Below are positions 32,593-41,321 of a DNA stretch of 64,000 nucleotides, in pieces. Both the position numbers and the translations under genes were made by a program. Position 1 is the stretch's first letter. Each line of letters opens with the position of its first letter. This DNA is from Caulobacter sp. 602-1 (lineage in GTDB: Bacteria > Pseudomonadota > Alphaproteobacteria > Caulobacterales > Caulobacteraceae), in NCBI RefSeq assembly GCF_003931565.1, contig NZ_RRYI01000001.1:806001-870000 (forward strand). The letters are read 5' to 3'. The notes below the pieces were generated by a model. That model was not told the DNA's origin and did not search any database. It saw nothing but the letters and a program-made list of their open reading frames with translations.

Positions 32593-34977
32593 CTAATGCG
32601 GTCGCGCCTGCGCCAGCGCCTGCGCCAAACTCTCCAGCGAGAACGGCTTGCTCAGGAAGGGCCAGTCGCCCGCCCGGGCGCGGCCCTGGTCGCCGCCGGT
32701 GTAGCCCGAGCACAGCACCACCGGCAGGCCGGGGCGGGTGGCGGCCAGGGTCTCGGCCAGATCGACGCCGCTCATGCCGCCGGGCATGATCACGTCGCTG
32801 AGGACCAGCTGGATGTCGTCGTCCTGGGCCAGGCGCTTCAGGGCCTCGTCGACGCCGCCGGCGCGGACCACCGAGTGGCCCAGGTCGTGCAGCATGGCGT
32901 CGACCAGCTCGGCGACCTGGGGATCGTCCTCGACCAGAAGCACCCGCGTGGGGACCTGGGCCTGGACGTGGTCGACGGCGGGAAGCGCGTCGGCCGCCGG
33001 CGAACCCTCGTCGATCGGCAGCAGCAGGGCCACGCTGGCGCCCTGGCCCGGCTTGCTCTCGATGTCGACCGAGCCGCCCGACTGCCGCGCGAAGCCGTAA
33101 ACCTGGGACAGGCCCAGCCCGGTGCCTTCACCAGGGGCCTTGGTGGTGAAGAACGGCTCGACGGCGCGGGCGATGGTGGCCGCGTCCATGCCCATGCCGG
33201 TGTCGCGCACGGCCACGCGCAGGTACCGGCCGGGCTCCAGCTCGCCCTGCTTGCGGGTCAGGGTGACGGGGCGGCTCTCGATGATGACCTCGCCGCCGGG
33301 CGGGGTGGCGTCGCGGGCGTTGACGACCATGTTCAGCAGCGCCGCCTCGAACTGGCCCGCGTCGATCCTGGCCGAGCGGACCCCGCCGCCCAGGCGCAGG
33401 GTGAAGGTGTAGGCGTCGCCCAGGGCGCGCTTGAGCAGGCCCTCGGATTCGGCGATCAGCCGATCGACGCGGCAGACCTCGGGCTTCAGCGGCTGGCGGC
33501 GGGCGAAGGCCAGGAGGTGCTGGGTCAGCTTCTCGCCCCGCCTGGCGGCGGCCAGGGCGGCGCTGATCATCCGCGCGCGCCGGCGCTCGTCCTCCGGATG
33601 GCGCTCGACGACGTCCAGGGCCCCGATGATGACGGTCAGCAGGTTGTTGAAGTCGTGAGCCACCCCGCCGGTCAGCTGGCCGATGGCTTCCAGCTTCTGG
33701 GCCTGGAGCAGGGCGGCCTGGGCCGCGTCGCGTTCGGCCACCGCGGCGGCGACGCGCTCCTCCAGAAGCTCGTTGATCCCGGTCAGCTTGGCCTCGGCCT
33801 GCTTGGCGTCGGTGGTGTCGAAGGCGATGCCGATGAAGCCGACAAAGGCGCCGCTGGCGTCGAAGCGCGGTCGCGAGAACGACTTCAGCCAGCGCCATTC
33901 GCCGTCGCCCCGGCGATAGCGCCCTTCCAGCTGGAACGGCTTGCGCGAGGCCTCGCCCTGGACCTGGGCCTTGAGGATGTCGGGCAGGTCTTCGGGATAG
34001 AGGCGCGTGCGCCAGTCCATGGTCACCGCCGCCTCGTAGTCCAGGCCGGCGAACTCGACATAGGCCTTGTTGACGAACTCGCGGATGCCGCCGGGGCGCG
34101 TGACCCACATCAGGGCCGGAGCGCTGTCGGCCAGCATGCGGAAGCGGGCCTCGCTCTCGCGCACGCTTTCCTCGGCGCGGCGGCGGGTGGTGACGTCGAA
34201 GTTCAGGCCGATCATGCGGATCGGCTTGCCGTCCTCGTCGCGGACAACCTCGCCGCGGGCGTGGATCCACCGTTCGCCCTGGCTGGTGTCGGCCAGGCGG
34301 TACTCGACCTCGTAGTCCCCGAAGTCCTTCAGGGCCCGCCGCACCTGCGCCTGGATCATGGCGCGGTCGTCGGGGTGGATGTAGCGGGGGATGTCGTCCA
34401 GGCGGATCACCGCGTCGTCCGGCACGCCCATGCCCCGGCGGGCGGCCAGCGACATATGGACCGCGCCGGTCAGCAGGTCGTAGTCCCAGGGACCTACGCC
34501 CGCCGCGGTCTGGGTGACGCGCAGCCGGGCCTCGGCCTCGGCGCGCTCCTCCCGCGCCTGGGCCAGGCCGCGCATCGCCCCGCGCAGTCCCTCGGCGGCG
34601 ACCAGCACCATGACCGCGCAGAGCAGGTAGATGACCATGGTGGTCAGCTCGTCGCTGGACATCGGTACGGCGCCCTGGTCGCTCCACAGCCACGTGGCGA
34701 AACCGGCGCCGGCGGCCATGGGGACCAGGCCCCAGCGCCAGCCGGCGTACAGCGTCACCAGCATGATGGGCGGAAAGAAGGGCTGGGTGGCGCCGACGCC
34801 GCCGTGCAGGCCCAGCAGCGCGACGCGCATCAGCACGGCCATGGCCACGCCAATGAGCGCGACGATGGCGCATCGCCACGCCGGCGGTGGAACCGGAGGG
34901 ATGAGCCAAGCGCTAACTAGAGCATGGATTCGACGGTGCTCGTCGGAAGCCAAGTTCGGGGCGTCTCTCTTCTCCAC
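32593..34977 (-). CDS. PAS-domain hybrid histidine kinase with receiver
   Basis: 794 residues from GTG at 34977, which has GGGGAG five bases upstream. The N-terminal 130 residues contain several membrane helices (AIVALIGVAMAVLMRVALLG onward). PAS domains lie near 160-275 and 285-405. HisKA has QKLEAIGQLTGGVAHDFNNLL (phospho-His near 438). The ATPase has NMVVNARDA and GTGLGLSQV. A C-terminal receiver (about 675-790) carries VLLVEDD, the phospho-Asp in VLSDVIMPGG and Lys in LSKPF. Kinases of this build pass phosphate back to their own receiver and then to a separate output. No partner regulator is adjacent. It is divergent from dps. Confidence 0.9.
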   Translation of the reverse strand: MEKRDAPNLASDEHRRIHALVSAWLIPPVPPPAWRCAIVALIGVAMAVLMRVALLGLHGGVGATQPFFPPIMLVTLYAGWRWGLVPMAAGAGFATWLWSDQGAVPMSSDELTTMVIYLLCAVMVLVAAEGLRGAMRGLAQAREERAEAEARLRVTQTAAGVGPWDYDLLTGAVHMSLAARRGMGVPDDAVIRLDDIPRYIHPDDRAMIQAQVRRALKDFGDYEVEYRLADTSQGERWIHARGEVVRDEDGKPIRMIGLNFDVTTRRRAEESVRESEARFRMLADSAPALMWVTRPGGIREFVNKAYVEFAGLDYEAAVTMDWRTRLYPEDLPDILKAQVQGEASRKPFQLEGRYRRGDGEWRWLKSFSRPRFDASGAFVGFIGIAFDTTDAKQAEAKLTGINELLEERVAAAVAERDAAQAALLQAQKLEAIGQLTGGVAHDFNNLLTVIIGALDVVERHPEDERRRARMISAALAAARRGEKLTQHLLAFARRQPLKPEVCRVDRLIAESEGLLKRALGDAYTFTLRLGGGVRSARIDAGQFEAALLNMVVNARDATPPGGEVIIESRPVTLTRKQGELEPGRYLRVAVRDTGMGMDAATIARAVEPFFTTKAPGEGTGLGLSQVYGFARQSGGSVDIESKPGQGASVALLLPIDEGSPAADALPAVDHVQAQVPTRVLLVEDDPQVAELVDAMLHDLGHSVVRAGGVDEALKRLAQDDDIQLVLSDVIMPGGMSGVDLAETLAATRPGLPVVLCSGYTGGDQGRARAGDWPFLSKPFSLESLAQALAQARPH

Positions 34978-35052
34978 CTTCGCTCCCCGCAAAGATGTCT
35001 TGCCATGAAGATGGACACGCTTACCTAGAGCACGCAACACGGGAGATCAGTG

Positions 35053-35532
35053 ATGGCCGATACCTTGAACACCGGACTGAGCGCCAAGCAGCGCGCCGAC
35101 ATCGCCGCCGCGCTGAACAAGGTCCTGGCCGACAGCTATGCGCTCTATCTGAAGACCCATGGCTATCACTGGAATGTTCGCGGTCCGAACTTCCAATCGC
35201 TCCACGTTCTGCTGGAAGGTCAGTACCAGGAGGAGTGGGCGGCCCTGGACGACATCGCCGAACGCATTCGCGCCCTGGGCGAGCTGGCCCCGCAAGGCTA
35301 CGGCGCGTTCGGCAACCTCTCCAGCATCAAGGACGGCAATCCCGAAAACGAGTGGGAGGCCATGCTCAAGGAGCTTCTGGCCGACAACGAAACGGTGATC
35401 CGCACCCTGCGCGACAGCTTCCCGACCGCCGACGACGCCGGCGACGAGGCCACGGCCGACCTTCTGACCCAGCGCCTCCAGGCCCACGAAAAGCACGCCT
35501 GGATGCTTCGCTCCACCCTGGGTGGCAAGTAA
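35053..35532 (+). CDS. dps: Dps-like DNA-binding ferritin
   Basis: A 159-residue ferritin-like four-helix protein. Ferroxidase ligands are visible in HGYHWNVRGPNF (near residue 36) and EEWAALDDIAERIRALG (near 62). Dps shells oxidise and store iron with hydrogen peroxide and protect DNA in the cytoplasm. ATG at 35053 is preceded by GGGAG; a GTG one codon earlier is also possible. The lysine-rich N-terminal tail that binds DNA in some Dps proteins is short here, so iron and peroxide detoxification is the safer role. Confidence 0.93.
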   Translation: MADTLNTGLSAKQRADIAAALNKVLADSYALYLKTHGYHWNVRGPNFQSLHVLLEGQYQEEWAALDDIAERIRALGELAPQGYGAFGNLSSIKDGNPENEWEAMLKELLADNETVIRTLRDSFPTADDAGDEATADLLTQRLQAHEKHAWMLRSTLGGK

Positions 35533-35548
35533 GCTGACCGGGGGCGGG

Positions 35549-36787
35549 GTGGGGACCCTGACAGAGCCTCGGGCCTGGAAGGCCGCCGCGACCGTGCTGG
35601 TCGTCGGCGGCCTTTCCGCCTGCGCGACCTATTACGTGCCGGCCGGATCGGGGCGCGAGGCCGGACTGATGCGGGTGACGGGCAGCTTCACCGAGCGGGC
35701 GCTGCGCCACTATGTCGCGGACTTCGACCCCGCGATGCTGGCCCTGGCCAGGCGTCATGATCCCCGCCCGCACAAGGACTATTGGGGCCGCGTCGAGGGC
35801 TGGGAGGTCATCGATCTCAAGGACATCCCCCGCCTGGGCGACCGGGCGCCGGATTTCGACGAGGCGCGGGTCATCAACGCCCTGCGGCCGGCGGTTCCGG
35901 AGGATCTGGAGTTCGCCAAGCCATTCGTGCTGACCGGCTCGGCCGACGCGCGCGCCAAGGCGCTGAACTGCCTGACCCAGGCGGTCTATTACGAGGCCGG
36001 GTTCGAGCCGGGCGAGGGCCAGATGGCCGTCGCCCAGACGGTGATCAACCGTATGCGCCATCCGGGCTATCCGAAGTCGATCTGCGGCGTGATCTACGAG
36101 GGGGCGGCGCGGGCGACCGGCTGCCAGTTCAGCTTCGCCTGCGACGGCTCGCTGGCGCGCGTGCCGCCGGCCGCCTTGTGGGCCAACGCCCAGGCCGTGG
36201 CCAAGCGGGCGCTGAGCGGCTTCGTGTTCAAGCCGGTGGGCGTGGCCACCCATTATCACGCCGACTATGTCGCGCCCTACTGGGCCCCGACCCTGGTGAA
36301 GCTGAAGCAGTTCGGCCAGCATATCTTCTATCGCTGGACCGGCCCGGCCGGGACGCTGAAGGCCTTCAACGGCCGCTATTCCGGCAATGAGACGGTCAGC
36401 GCCGACATCCTGATGGCCGCCGACCCGCGCACCCTGGAAGCCGCGACGCCCGAAATCCTGGCCGCCCAGAACGCGCCGGCCAGTCCGGTGGCGACGGGCG
36501 CCATGGCCCAGATGCTGGGCGTGGACAACCTGGTCCTGCCCGACGCCAAGCTGGTCATGGCGCCCGACCCCAACTCACCGACCGGCGAGCGTCTGATGGC
36601 GCAGGGTTCGGTGGCGGGGCGGCGGATCCCGACGGCCGACGAGATCGCCCGGATCAACAAGGCGCTGGAGGCGGTCAGCGAGCCCGCGCCGGCGGTGGTC
36701 GCAGCCCCAGCGGCTCAGCCCGCGCCGCCGCCGCCTCCGCCGAAACCGAAGCCGCGACCGCCGAGCTTGCTCAGTCCGTTGAACTGA
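35549..36787 (+). CDS. SleB-like cell wall hydrolase, lipoprotein
   Basis: About 412 residues from GTG at 35549, giving a lipoprotein signal with lipobox GLSAC near residue 24. A longer start at 35522 would overlap the dps stop. Residues about 140-270 are a Hydrolase_2/SleB domain: the catalytic Glu of AVYYEAGFEP (near 153), VINRMRHPGYPKSICGV and GCQFSFACDG. SleB-type domains are lytic transglycosylases that cut peptidoglycan glycan chains. The C-terminus is a proline-rich tail (PPPPPPKPKPRPP) likely to reach through the wall. It should be in the periplasm, anchored to a membrane. Confidence 0.85.
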   Translation: MGTLTEPRAWKAAATVLVVGGLSACATYYVPAGSGREAGLMRVTGSFTERALRHYVADFDPAMLALARRHDPRPHKDYWGRVEGWEVIDLKDIPRLGDRAPDFDEARVINALRPAVPEDLEFAKPFVLTGSADARAKALNCLTQAVYYEAGFEPGEGQMAVAQTVINRMRHPGYPKSICGVIYEGAARATGCQFSFACDGSLARVPPAALWANAQAVAKRALSGFVFKPVGVATHYHADYVAPYWAPTLVKLKQFGQHIFYRWTGPAGTLKAFNGRYSGNETVSADILMAADPRTLEAATPEILAAQNAPASPVATGAMAQMLGVDNLVLPDAKLVMAPDPNSPTGERLMAQGSVAGRRIPTADEIARINKALEAVSEPAPAVVAAPAAQPAPPPPPPKPKPRPPSLLSPLN

Positions 36788-36799
36788 GGAGCGCCCGGC

Positions 36800-37807
36800 T
36801 CACCAGACGCCGATCTTGTTCGCCTCTTGATGGCTGATCGGATGATGCGCGACCTTGTGGTCTTCCTCGGCCAGGAAGCGCACGGCTTCCAGCGCCGCCA
36901 TGCAGCCCATGCCGGCCGCCGTCACCGCCTGGCGATAGACGTCGTCGGTGACGTCGCCGGCGGCGTAGACGCCTTCGATCGCCGTCGAGGCCGTGCCCGG
37001 CTTGACCTTCAGATAGCCGCCCGGGCCAACCTCCAGCTGGCCGGCGAACAGCTCCGACGACGGGGCGTGGCCGATCGCGATGAACACGCCGTCGGCGGCG
37101 ACCTCGGTGGTCTCGCCGGTCTTGATGTTCTTCAGCCGCGCGCCGGTGACCCCCATGGGGTCGGTCTGGCCGGTGACCTCGTCGATGACGCTGTCCCAGA
37201 TCACCTCGATCTTCGGGTGGGCCAGCAGGCGCTCCTGCAGGATCTTCTCGGCCCGCAGTTCGTCCTTGCGGTGGACCAGGGTGACCTTGCTGGCGAAGCT
37301 GGTCAGGAACAGGGCCTCTTCGACGGCCGTGTTGCCGCCGCCGACCACGATCACCTCTTTGTTCCGATAGAAGAAGCCGTCGCAGGTGGCGCAGGCTGAA
37401 ACGCCGAAGCCCTGGAACTTGCTCTCGCTTTCCAGGCCCAGCCACTTGGCCTGGGCGCCGGTGGCGATGATGATCGTCTCGGCGATCCAGTCCTGGCCGC
37501 TGTCGGTCTTGACCGTGAACGGACGCTTGGACAGGTCGACGCCGGTGACGATGTCGCTGACGAACTCGGTCCCGACATGCTCGGCCTGGGCGCGCATCTG
37601 ATCCATCAGCCAGGGGCCCTGGATGACGTCGGCGAAGCCCGGATAGTTCTCGACATCGGTCGTGATGGTCAGCTGCCCGCCGGGCTGGATGCCGGCGATC
37701 AGCACGGGCTTCAGCAGCGCGCGGGCGGCATAGATGGCGGCGGTGTAGCCGGCGGGGCCCGAACCAATGATCAGGCAACGGGTCTGGCGGGGAGCGGTCG
37801 TGGACAT
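36800..37807 (-). CDS. trxB: thioredoxin reductase
   Basis: A 335-residue flavoprotein. The FAD-binding motif GSGPAGYTAAIYAAR is near residue 16, the redox pair in ACATCDGFFYR near 144, the NADPH motif VVGGGNTAVEEALFL near 162, and the second FAD region GVYAAGDVTDDVYRQAVTAAG near 288. It reduces thioredoxin with NADPH in the cytoplasm, which feeds ribonucleotide reductase and the LMW-type arsenate reductase. It is convergent with the wall hydrolase gene, separated by 12 bp. ATG start, weak Shine-Dalgarno. Confidence 0.97.
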   Translation of the reverse strand: MSTTAPRQTRCLIIGSGPAGYTAAIYAARALLKPVLIAGIQPGGQLTITTDVENYPGFADVIQGPWLMDQMRAQAEHVGTEFVSDIVTGVDLSKRPFTVKTDSGQDWIAETIIIATGAQAKWLGLESESKFQGFGVSACATCDGFFYRNKEVIVVGGGNTAVEEALFLTSFASKVTLVHRKDELRAEKILQERLLAHPKIEVIWDSVIDEVTGQTDPMGVTGARLKNIKTGETTEVAADGVFIAIGHAPSSELFAGQLEVGPGGYLKVKPGTASTAIEGVYAAGDVTDDVYRQAVTAAGMGCMAALEAVRFLAEEDHKVAHHPISHQEANKIGVW

Positions 37808-37927
37808 GGCGGATATCTAGGCGCGATTCCGCTCCGGCGCTACTCGAAGACGCCCCCAGATCGATTGACGCCTCATCCACTTTTGATGGGTTAAACTGGC
37901 GGTGACCACGTTCCCGGGTGATCCGCC

Positions 37928-38980
37928 ATGTCCGCCCCCTTCATCGAAATCGCTGGACGCAAGATCGGCGCCGACTATCCGCCGTATGTGATCTGCGAGC
38001 TGTCGGGCAATCATAACGGCAGCCTCGAGCGGTGCCTCTCGATGGTCGACGCCGCCGCCGACACCGGCTGCGACGCCATCAAGATCCAGACCTACACCGC
38101 CGACACCATCACGCTGGACGTCGACCGGCCCGAATTCAGGATCAGGGGCGGTCTCTGGGACGGGCGCACCCTCTACGAGCTCTACGCCGAGGCCCACACG
38201 CCGTTCGAATGGCACGCGGCCATCTTCGAGCGGGCCCGCCAGCGCGGCGTGACGATCTTCTCCAGCCCGTTCGACGAGACCGCGGTCGACCTGCTGGACG
38301 CCCTGGACGCCCCGGCCTTCAAGATCGCCTCGTTCGAGGCCGTCGACCTGCCGCTGATCCGGTACGCCGCCTCCAAGGGCAAGCCGCTGATCATCTCGAC
38401 CGGCATGGCCAACCTTCGGGAAATGCAGACCGCCCGCGACACGGCCCTGGCCGCCGGCGCGGCGGGGGTGCTGCTGCTGCACTGCGTGTCGAGCTATCCG
38501 GCCACCTTCGCCGACGCCAATGTGCGGACCGTGCCGGACATGGCCGCGCGCTTCGGCTGCCCGATCGGCCTGTCCGACCATACGCCGGGCACGGCCGCCT
38601 CGGTGGCGGCGGTGAGCCTGGGCGCCTGCGTGATCGAGAAGCACTTCACCCTGGCCCGCGCCGATGGCGGCCCGGACGCCGCCTTCAGCCTAGAACCCGC
38701 CGAGTTCAAGGCCCTGGTCGACGACACCAAGAACGCCTGGGCCGCGCTGGGCGCGGCCCACTACGACGTGCTGGGCGCCGAGCAGGGCAGCCTGCTGTTC
38801 CGCCGCTCGCTCTACGTCACCGCCGATGTGAAAGCCGGTGAGCCGCTTTCCCGCGCCAATATCCGCTCGGTCCGTCCCGGCAACGGCCTGCCGCCCGCCG
38901 AGCTGGATAACGTCCTGGGCAAGACCGCCACGCGCGACCTCGCGCGCGGCGAGCCGCTGGACTGGTCGATGGTGGGTTAG
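37928..38980 (+). CDS. pseI: pseudaminic acid synthase
   Basis: A 350-residue NeuB-family enzyme. The TIM barrel starts with YVICELSGNHNGSLE and includes KIQTYTADTIT, FKIASFEAVD, LLHCVSSYPA and GLSDHTPG. A C-terminal SAF/antifreeze-like domain follows (LYVTADVKAGEPLSRANIRSVRPGNGLPP). Condensation of a 6-deoxy amino-hexose with phosphoenolpyruvate gives pseudaminic acid, used on flagellin in caulobacters. The ISTGMANLREM segment and the co-located PseG favour PseI over sialic or legionaminic acid synthase. Its stop overlaps the convergent SDR stop by 4 bp. Confidence 0.9.
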   Translation: MSAPFIEIAGRKIGADYPPYVICELSGNHNGSLERCLSMVDAAADTGCDAIKIQTYTADTITLDVDRPEFRIRGGLWDGRTLYELYAEAHTPFEWHAAIFERARQRGVTIFSSPFDETAVDLLDALDAPAFKIASFEAVDLPLIRYAASKGKPLIISTGMANLREMQTARDTALAAGAAGVLLLHCVSSYPATFADANVRTVPDMAARFGCPIGLSDHTPGTAASVAAVSLGACVIEKHFTLARADGGPDAAFSLEPAEFKALVDDTKNAWAALGAAHYDVLGAEQGSLLFRRSLYVTADVKAGEPLSRANIRSVRPGNGLPPAELDNVLGKTATRDLARGEPLDWSMVG

Positions 38981-39831
38981 ATCAGCCCCAGGCGCTTGCC
39001 CGTGATCCGGTCCAGGGTCCGCTTAGGCAGGATCTCGGTCATCAGCACCTGCATCGGCGACGGCGACACCACGTAGCGGACCTTGGGCTTCGTGGCGGTC
39101 AGGGCCGTGTGGATGGCCTCGCCGATCTTTTCCGCCGGCAGGCCCGACTTGCCCATCGACAGCATGTAGCCGCGCAACCGCTCGAGGGCCGGGGCGTAGA
39201 CGGTGTTGGCGTAGCGGGTGGTGTCGGTCTCGTCCGCCTTGTCCCAGATCGGGGTGGCGACCGCGCCCGGGGCGACGACCACCACGTCGACGCCGAAGGG
39301 CAGGAGCTCGCGGCGCAGGGATTCCGACAGGCCTTCCAGCCCGAACTTGCTGGTGCAGTAGGGGGCCATGAACGGATTGGCGTTGCGGCCGCCGACCGAG
39401 GAGATGTTGACGATGCGGCCAGGATCCTTGGCCGGCTGCGCGCCGCCGGCCCCGAGCAGGGGCGCGAAGGCTTGGGTGACGGTGACCACCCCGGTCAGGT
39501 TGACCTCCAGCTGCTGGCGCCATTCGTCGATCGGCAGGTACAGCAGCGGGCCGGCCACGGCGATGCCGGCGTTGTTGACCAGGCCCGCCAGGGGCGCGCC
39601 GGCCAGGGCTCTTTCGACCTGGCGCGCGCCGGCGCGGACGCCGGGACCATCGGTGACGTCGAACACCAGGGGCGTGAAGGCGTCTCCGAACTCGGCCTGC
39701 AACCGGTTGGCGTCGGCCTGTTTGCGGACGCTGCCGAAGACGTGAAAGCCCTTGCCGACCAGCACCTTGGCGGCTCCCCAGCCGATGCCTGTCGATACCC
39801 CGGTGATCACCACCGATTTCTTTCGCGCCAT
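38977..39831 (-). CDS. short-chain dehydrogenase/reductase
   Basis: A 284-residue classical SDR. The cofactor loop is TGVSTGIGWGA (near residue 10), NNAGIAV follows near 87, and the catalytic Ser-Tyr-Lys comes from SSVGGR (near 143) and YCTSK (near 157). An Arg after beta-2 (SVRKQADANR) suggests NADP. It starts at ATG with GGGAGGGG upstream and lies 51 bp after pseG in the same direction, so co-transcription is possible. A role in nonulosonate synthesis is not established; it may act on lipids or alcohols. Confidence 0.88.
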   Translation of the reverse strand: MARKKSVVITGVSTGIGWGAAKVLVGKGFHVFGSVRKQADANRLQAEFGDAFTPLVFDVTDGPGVRAGARQVERALAGAPLAGLVNNAGIAVAGPLLYLPIDEWRQQLEVNLTGVVTVTQAFAPLLGAGGAQPAKDPGRIVNISSVGGRNANPFMAPYCTSKFGLEGLSESLRRELLPFGVDVVVVAPGAVATPIWDKADETDTTRYANTVYAPALERLRGYMLSMGKSGLPAEKIGEAIHTALTATKPKVRYVVSPSPMQVLMTEILPKRTLDRITGKRLGLI

Positions 39832-39882
39832 GTCGCCCCTCCCTTGGTTGCGGCCAAGATAGGGGGAGTTGAGCGCGGTTCG

Positions 39883-40893
39883 CTAGAGGGAGCTTTTGGC
39901 GAGCGCGCGGGTCAGGAAGGCCTCGGCCGCCCGCTCCGCGCCCCTCCCGTCGCACACCGCGGCGCTGGCGCGCGACAGGGCCGCCCGCTTGTCGGCGTCG
40001 GCCAGCAGCATGCGCGACGCGTCGACGAACGCGGCGTCGAAGTCCGGCGCCTCGACCGCCAGGCAGGTCGTGACGCCGGCCGCCTCCAGCGCGCGGGCCG
40101 CGGCGACCTGATTGTCGGCCAGGATCAGGGTCAGGGTCGGCAGGGCCAGGACGCAGCGCTCCCAGGTCGTCGAGCCGCCTGCGCCGATGGCCAGGTCGGC
40201 GGCCAGGATCAGCTCGGGCATGCGCGGGGTGTCGACGTGCAGCGTCAGGCGCGGGTCGTCGGCGGCCAGGGCTCGCAGGGCCGGCAGGCTGGACGCGCCG
40301 CCGCCCAGGACGATGTCCAGCCTCGCCGCGCCGATGATGGGGCGCAGCAGGTCGACGACGCGGCCAGTGACGCCGCCGACATCGGTCAGGCCCAGGGAGA
40401 CCAGAATCCGGCCCACGGGCGCCCGCTCGGCGCGGCGGGTGAGCGCCGCTTCACGCAAGGCCGCGAAGGCGGGACGAACGGGGGCGTAGCCGGGGCCGAG
40501 CAGCAGCCGGGCGGTCGGCGGGACGAGGCCGGCATAGTCCCGCGCGGTCCGCGCCGGGCCGGAGTCCAGGACCAGATCGGCGGCCAGCGGCCGGTCGGCC
40601 AGGTCGTCGATGACCAGCGCAGGGCGGCCCTTGGCGACCGCGCGGTGGTCGTCGGCGGTCAGGGCGTAGCTGTCGAACACCAGGGCGTCGAAGCCGTCAT
40701 CGGTCTGGGCCCGCGCCATGTCCGGCGCGAAGGCGTCCAGCAGCTTGGCGACCTCGGGGGCGACCTCGGGCGAAACTAGGAACGCGCAGGTCGCGCCGCG
40801 GGCCTCGAGGGCTCGCGCCAAGGTCAGGGACCGCATCACATGGCCGCCGCCCACCGTCGAGCCGGCCGCGCAGATGAAGAGGATGCGGGTCAC
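39883..40893 (-). CDS. pseG: PseG UDP-sugar hydrolase of pseudaminic acid synthesis
   Basis: About 336 residues starting at GTG 40893 (TRILFICAAGSTVGGGHVMRS). GGGHVMRSLTLARAL is the family's N-terminal nucleotide-sugar motif, and LAIGAGGSTTWERC near residue 258 is the GT-B fold UDP-binding part. PseG removes UDP from 2,4-diacetamido-2,4,6-trideoxy-L-altrose just before the PseI step, so the pair supplies two successive steps of one pathway. In Caulobacter the homologue is called FlmD and is needed for flagellin modification. The remaining pathway genes are not in the window. No strong Shine-Dalgarno is seen. Confidence 0.87.
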   Translation of the reverse strand: MTRILFICAAGSTVGGGHVMRSLTLARALEARGATCAFLVSPEVAPEVAKLLDAFAPDMARAQTDDGFDALVFDSYALTADDHRAVAKGRPALVIDDLADRPLAADLVLDSGPARTARDYAGLVPPTARLLLGPGYAPVRPAFAALREAALTRRAERAPVGRILVSLGLTDVGGVTGRVVDLLRPIIGAARLDIVLGGGASSLPALRALAADDPRLTLHVDTPRMPELILAADLAIGAGGSTTWERCVLALPTLTLILADNQVAAARALEAAGVTTCLAVEAPDFDAAFVDASRMLLADADKRAALSRASAAVCDGRGAERAAEAFLTRALAKSSL

Positions 40894-40930
40894 GGCGTTG
40901 ACCGCCGGCCTAAGGACAATGCGGGCTCTA

Positions 40931-41050
40931 TCACGCCCGGTCGCGCTGCTTCTTCTCGCGATTGTAGTCCCGCATGAAAAACCAATGGACGCCAAAAGCC
41001 GAGGCGATGAACACAAGGCAGATCAGCATTGATTGAAAGATGGGGGCCAT
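40931..41050 (-). CDS. 39-residue single-pass membrane protein
   Basis: A short ORF starting ATG at 41050 with GGAGGA nine bases upstream (inside the end of the previous gene) and ending TGA. The sequence starts MAPIFQSMLICLVFIASAFG, one membrane helix, then VHWFFMRDYNREKKQRDRA, a strongly basic cytoplasmic tail (positive-inside). The upstream gene's stop and this start abut (TGAATG), so translation is coupled. No family is recognised. Confidence 0.6.
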   Translation of the reverse strand: MAPIFQSMLICLVFIASAFGVHWFFMRDYNREKKQRDRA

Positions 41051-41275
41051 TCAGTCCTCCACGCGAAAAAGAATGTAGTGCAAGGCTCCTTGCAGGGCAA
41101 CGAAGGCCAACAACGCTCCGGCCACCAGCAGCAGATTGGAATGGCCGGAAACCAAGGGCTGAAGGAGCGACGAACCTAGGAACGCGATGGCCGTTGCATT
41201 GCACGTCGCCGCTAGCGCCTTGCGCTGCTCGTTTCGCGCCGCCTTGCCCGGGCGGGATATGAACGGCTCAACCAT
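41051..41275 (-). CDS. 74-residue two-helix membrane protein
   Basis: ATG at 41275 begins a basic N-terminus (RPGKAARNEQRK). Two hydrophobic segments follow, ATAIAFLGSSLLQPLVSG and LLLVAGALLAFVALQGALHYIL, and the end is FRVED. The frame stays open upstream to 41539 through the ELM1 gene, but that part is a shadow. No clear Shine-Dalgarno. It is directly coupled to the 39-residue membrane protein. Function unknown; a two-part small membrane complex is possible. Confidence 0.6.
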   Translation of the reverse strand: MVEPFISRPGKAARNEQRKALAATCNATAIAFLGSSLLQPLVSGHSNLLLVAGALLAFVALQGALHYILFRVED

Positions 41276-41321
41276 ATCGCGAACGTAACGCGAACATTCG
41301 TGCGGCCGCAAGCGGCAAAAA

